Part shown: in pieces, positions 61,703 through 64,000 of the stretch
Layout of the letters: every line of letters begins with the position of its first letter
Numbering within the stretch: the first letter of the stretch is position 1
Source of the DNA: Methylococcales bacterium
GTDB taxonomy: Bacteria > Pseudomonadota > Gammaproteobacteria > Methylococcales > Methylomonadaceae
Direction: 5' to 3'
Assembly (NCBI GenBank): GCA_028712795.1
Contig: JAQTPT010000001.1
Span: forward strand, 1-64,000
Length of the DNA: 64,000 bases
The notes under the pieces: model-generated
Seen by the model: the letters and a program-made list of their open reading frames with translations, nothing else
The model's database searches: none
What the model was told of the DNA's origin: nothing
Position numbers and translations under genes: made by a program

Positions 61703-64000
61703 ATGAATGACGATGCAATTATACAAACCACCTGCCCTTACTGCGGAGTGGGCTGCGGCATTAGCGCCCTGGTCGATGAGCTAAACCATCAGGTTAAAAT
61801 CCTCGGCGATAAGATACATCCCGCTAATTTTGGCCGCCTTTGCTCGAAAGGTTCGGCACTCGGCGAAACGATAGAACTTAAAGGAAGATTATTACAACCT
61901 AAAGTCTATGGCTGTGACGCCACCTGGGATGAGGCGCTGAATCTGGTTGCCGGCTCGTTTACCAAGACGATTGAAAAATACGGCGCGGATGCCGTGGCTA
62001 TTTATGGCTCGGGGCAATTGTTGACCGAAGACTATTATGTCGCCAACAAACTTATGAAAGGCTTTATCGGCAGCGGCAATATGGACACCAATAGCCGTTT
62101 GTGCATGTCTTCTTCCGTGGCTGGACATAAGCGGGCTTTCGGTTCTGATACCGTGCCGGGTTGCTATGATGACTTCGAACAGGCCGGGATGATTATTTTG
62201 ATCGGCTCCAATACTGCCTGGTGTCATCCAGTCAGTTTTCAACGTATCCGGGCTGCAAAAGAAGCCAATCCAGAATTAAAAGTTGTTGTTATCGATCCCA
62301 GGCGTACATCCAGTTGTGACATTGCCGATCTGCATTTACCGGTGGTTAGCGGCAGTGATGCCATTCTTTTTAATGGACTGCTGCAATACCTAAGTCAGCA
62401 AAATGCACTGAATCAGGAATATATCGGCTTACATACTGAAGGCTTTTCCGAAGCCCTTTCTACCGCCGCAAACAGCGCGGGCACTATAGAACAGGTTGCA
62501 GCCCAATGCAAACTGACTGTAGAAGACGTGCTGTGTTTTTACCAATGGTTTGCAAGTCACGATAAAGTCATGAGCCTTTACAGTCAGGGCATCAATCAAT
62601 CTTCATCGGGCACGGATAAAGTCAATGCCATTATCAATTGCCACCTCGCCACCGGGCGGATTGGCAAACCAGGCATGGGGCCTTTCTCGCTGACCGGGCA
62701 GCCCAATGCCATGGGCGGACGTGAAGTCGGTGGTTTATCTCATCAACTGTCAGCACACATGGATTTTTCAAATATCGCCGACATAGAACGGGTCGCGCGA
62801 TTTTGGAATACAGATAATATTGCCAGGAAACCAGGGCTTGCCGCAGTTGAACTGTTCGATGCGATTTACGATGGAAAAATAAAAGCCGTTTGGATCATGG
62901 GCACCAACCCGGTTGTCAGCATGCCCAATGCCGACAAAGTCAAAAATGCACTACAGCGCTGTGATTTTGTCGTCGTTTCGGATTGTATTGCCAACACCGA
63001 TACCACTGCGTTGGCCCACGTTTTGTTGCCCGCACAGGGTTGGAGTGAAAAGGACGGCACCGTCACCAATTCCGAGCGTTGCATTTCGCGTCAGAGGGCG
63101 TTATTCAGGCCGGTGGGCAGCGCCAAACCGGACTGGTGGATTATCACTCAAGTCGCAAGGCGCATGGGATTTGAAAAGGCCTTTCAATACCGGAACCCCA
63201 GCGAAATTTTTCGTGAACACGCCGCGCTTTCAGGTTTTGAAAATAACGCCGAACACGGGCTGCGTGATTTTGATATATCCGCATTTGCTGAAATAAACCA
63301 GCAGGATTATGAGCTTCTACAACCCATTCAATGGCCGGTAAATCAAGCCTATCCACAAGGTCGGGCGCGCCTGTTTGAAGATGGTCAATTTTTTACCCCA
63401 TCGGGCAAAGCACAATTTATTCCCATAGTACCAAGGCCGCCCGTTAATCCGCCGGATAACGATTATCCACTGATATTAAATACGGGGCGATTGCGTGATC
63501 AATGGCATACCATGACCCGCACCGCCATCGCCGCCAAGTTAAATCAGCACAAACCCGAGCCTTTTGTCGAAGTGCATCCAGTCGATGCGCAGCTCTACGC
63601 ACTCTTACCCGACACTCTGGCTGTTATCGAAAGCCAGTGGGGTTCAATGATTGCTCGCGTTCAGATTACAGACAGCCAACAACAGGGCAGCCTGTTTGTG
63701 CCGATGCACTGGACTGAACAATATGCCAGCCATGGGCGCATGGGCGCATTAGTCAATCCTGTTGTTGACCCTATTTCCAAACAACAGGAAAGCAAGCACA
63801 CGCCTGTCCGGATCAAGCCTTATCACTCCGTCTGGCAGGGCTTTATCTTATCGCGGCGGGAGCTGACTGTCACAGAGTCTGAATATCAGGTCAAAATCAA
63901 AGGTGAACATTTTTACCGTTATGAACTGGCGGGTATAACTTTGCCTGAGGACTGGCGTAGCTGCGTTCAAAAAAAGCTGTGTGGCGACGCTGACGAAAAT
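61703..64000 (+). CDS. nasA: Assimilatory nitrate reductase catalytic subunit (partial, runs off the window)
   Basis: The frame is open for 766 codons to the last base. The N-terminus has the 4Fe-4S motif CPYCGVGC (Cys11, 14, 18) with Cys47, and the predicted Mo ligand Cys134 in SRLCMSSSVAGHKRAFGSD. Later motifs include GINQSSSGTDKVNAIINCHLATGRIGKPG, SLTGQPNAMGGREVGG and the molybdopterin dinucleotide domain (from about 590, LNTGRLRDQWHTMTRT). The visible part is already longer than the 730 aa enzyme at 35108, so a NasA with C-terminal extension, often a BFD-like [2Fe-2S] domain, is expected. It lies 80 bp after the flavoprotein gene. Confidence 0.93.
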   Translation, partial: MNDDAIIQTTCPYCGVGCGISALVDELNHQVKILGDKIHPANFGRLCSKGSALGETIELKGRLLQPKVYGCDATWDEALNLVAGSFTKTIEKYGADAVAIYGSGQLLTEDYYVANKLMKGFIGSGNMDTNSRLCMSSSVAGHKRAFGSDTVPGCYDDFEQAGMIILIGSNTAWCHPVSFQRIRAAKEANPELKVVVIDPRRTSSCDIADLHLPVVSGSDAILFNGLLQYLSQQNALNQEYIGLHTEGFSEALSTAANSAGTIEQVAAQCKLTVEDVLCFYQWFASHDKVMSLYSQGINQSSSGTDKVNAIINCHLATGRIGKPGMGPFSLTGQPNAMGGREVGGLSHQLSAHMDFSNIADIERVARFWNTDNIARKPGLAAVELFDAIYDGKIKAVWIMGTNPVVSMPNADKVKNALQRCDFVVVSDCIANTDTTALAHVLLPAQGWSEKDGTVTNSERCISRQRALFRPVGSAKPDWWIITQVARRMGFEKAFQYRNPSEIFREHAALSGFENNAEHGLRDFDISAFAEINQQDYELLQPIQWPVNQAYPQGRARLFEDGQFFTPSGKAQFIPIVPRPPVNPPDNDYPLILNTGRLRDQWHTMTRTAIAAKLNQHKPEPFVEVHPVDAQLYALLPDTLAVIESQWGSMIARVQITDSQQQGSLFVPMHWTEQYASHGRMGALVNPVVDPISKQQESKHTPVRIKPYHSVWQGFILSRRELTVTESEYQVKIKGEHFYRYELAGITLPEDWRSCVQKKLCGDADEN

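Noticed and set aside
1..64000. CRISPR arrays, tRNA and rRNA genes
   Set aside because: I saw no regularly spaced repeats and no tRNA- or rRNA-like segment on either strand when reading the gaps.

Overview
The window reads as chromosomal DNA of a gammaproteobacterium. Gene content points to a Methylococcales-type methanotroph (Methylobacter or a relative): a gnd-pgi-zwf-opcA sugar-phosphate block, an MJ1255/VC2487-type glycosyltransferase, a CusCBA-type pump and a large nitrate assimilation locus. No methane oxidation gene lies in the window, so this assignment is inference. Remains of at least four different insertion sequences and a probable group II intron show an actively rearranged region.

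Layout: 1-126, tail of an ISAzo13-type transposase. 240-1828, purE-purK. 2140-5782, an ArnT-like membrane glycosyltransferase followed by an AsnB-type amidotransferase. 5793-6476, a TVP38/DedA membrane protein (minus). 7416-8971, PAP2 phosphatase plus glycosyltransferase. 9156-11640, IS30 relic, a small membrane-anchored unknown, a beta-carbonic anhydrase and group II intron debris. 11848-18719, a Cu/Ag-type RND efflux operon (small membrane protein, cusC, cusB, cusA, lipoprotein). 19341-23045 (minus), a chromate operon chrB-chrA-DUF1259-chrB C-domain.

23364-39297 is the first nitrate locus. An ANTAR-type antiterminator and a protein with three GAF-like repeats precede nrtA-nrtB-nrtCD, an outer-membrane porin, nirB-nirD-phzF, a cytoplasmic molybdopterin nitrate reductase and a fused DmsB-DmsC-like subunit. 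The nrtA leader carries a sigma54 promoter, three consecutive stem-loops with six-base loops of the type bound by ANTAR proteins, and a strong intrinsic terminator. This gives a complete candidate circuit: NtrC/sigma54 starts transcription when nitrogen is short, and ANTAR antitermination lets it pass the terminator.

39307-39985 is a pile of mobile-element debris (IS1380 relic, about 160 bp foldback element, IS256 relic). 39989-46261 (minus) holds two membrane histidine kinases with nearly the same catalytic half but unrelated sensor halves (one resembles the plant ethylene receptor), a response regulator and an HD-GYP c-di-GMP phosphodiesterase. 46624-52157 (minus) is gnd-pgi-zwf-opcA with the relic of a second 6-phosphogluconate dehydrogenase.

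52747-64000 is a second nitrate locus: a fused PP2C phosphatase/protein kinase and a NarK-family transporter (minus) diverge from a second nirB-nirD-phzF, an FAD-dependent electron-transfer protein and a second nitrate reductase (nasA) that runs off the end. Two back-to-back sigma54 promoters flank one pair of NtrC-like sites. The two nirB-nirD copies show no difference over 2,968 bp where I compared them (31160-34127 and 56463-59430), then drop abruptly to diverged phzF paralogues, the mark of recent gene conversion.
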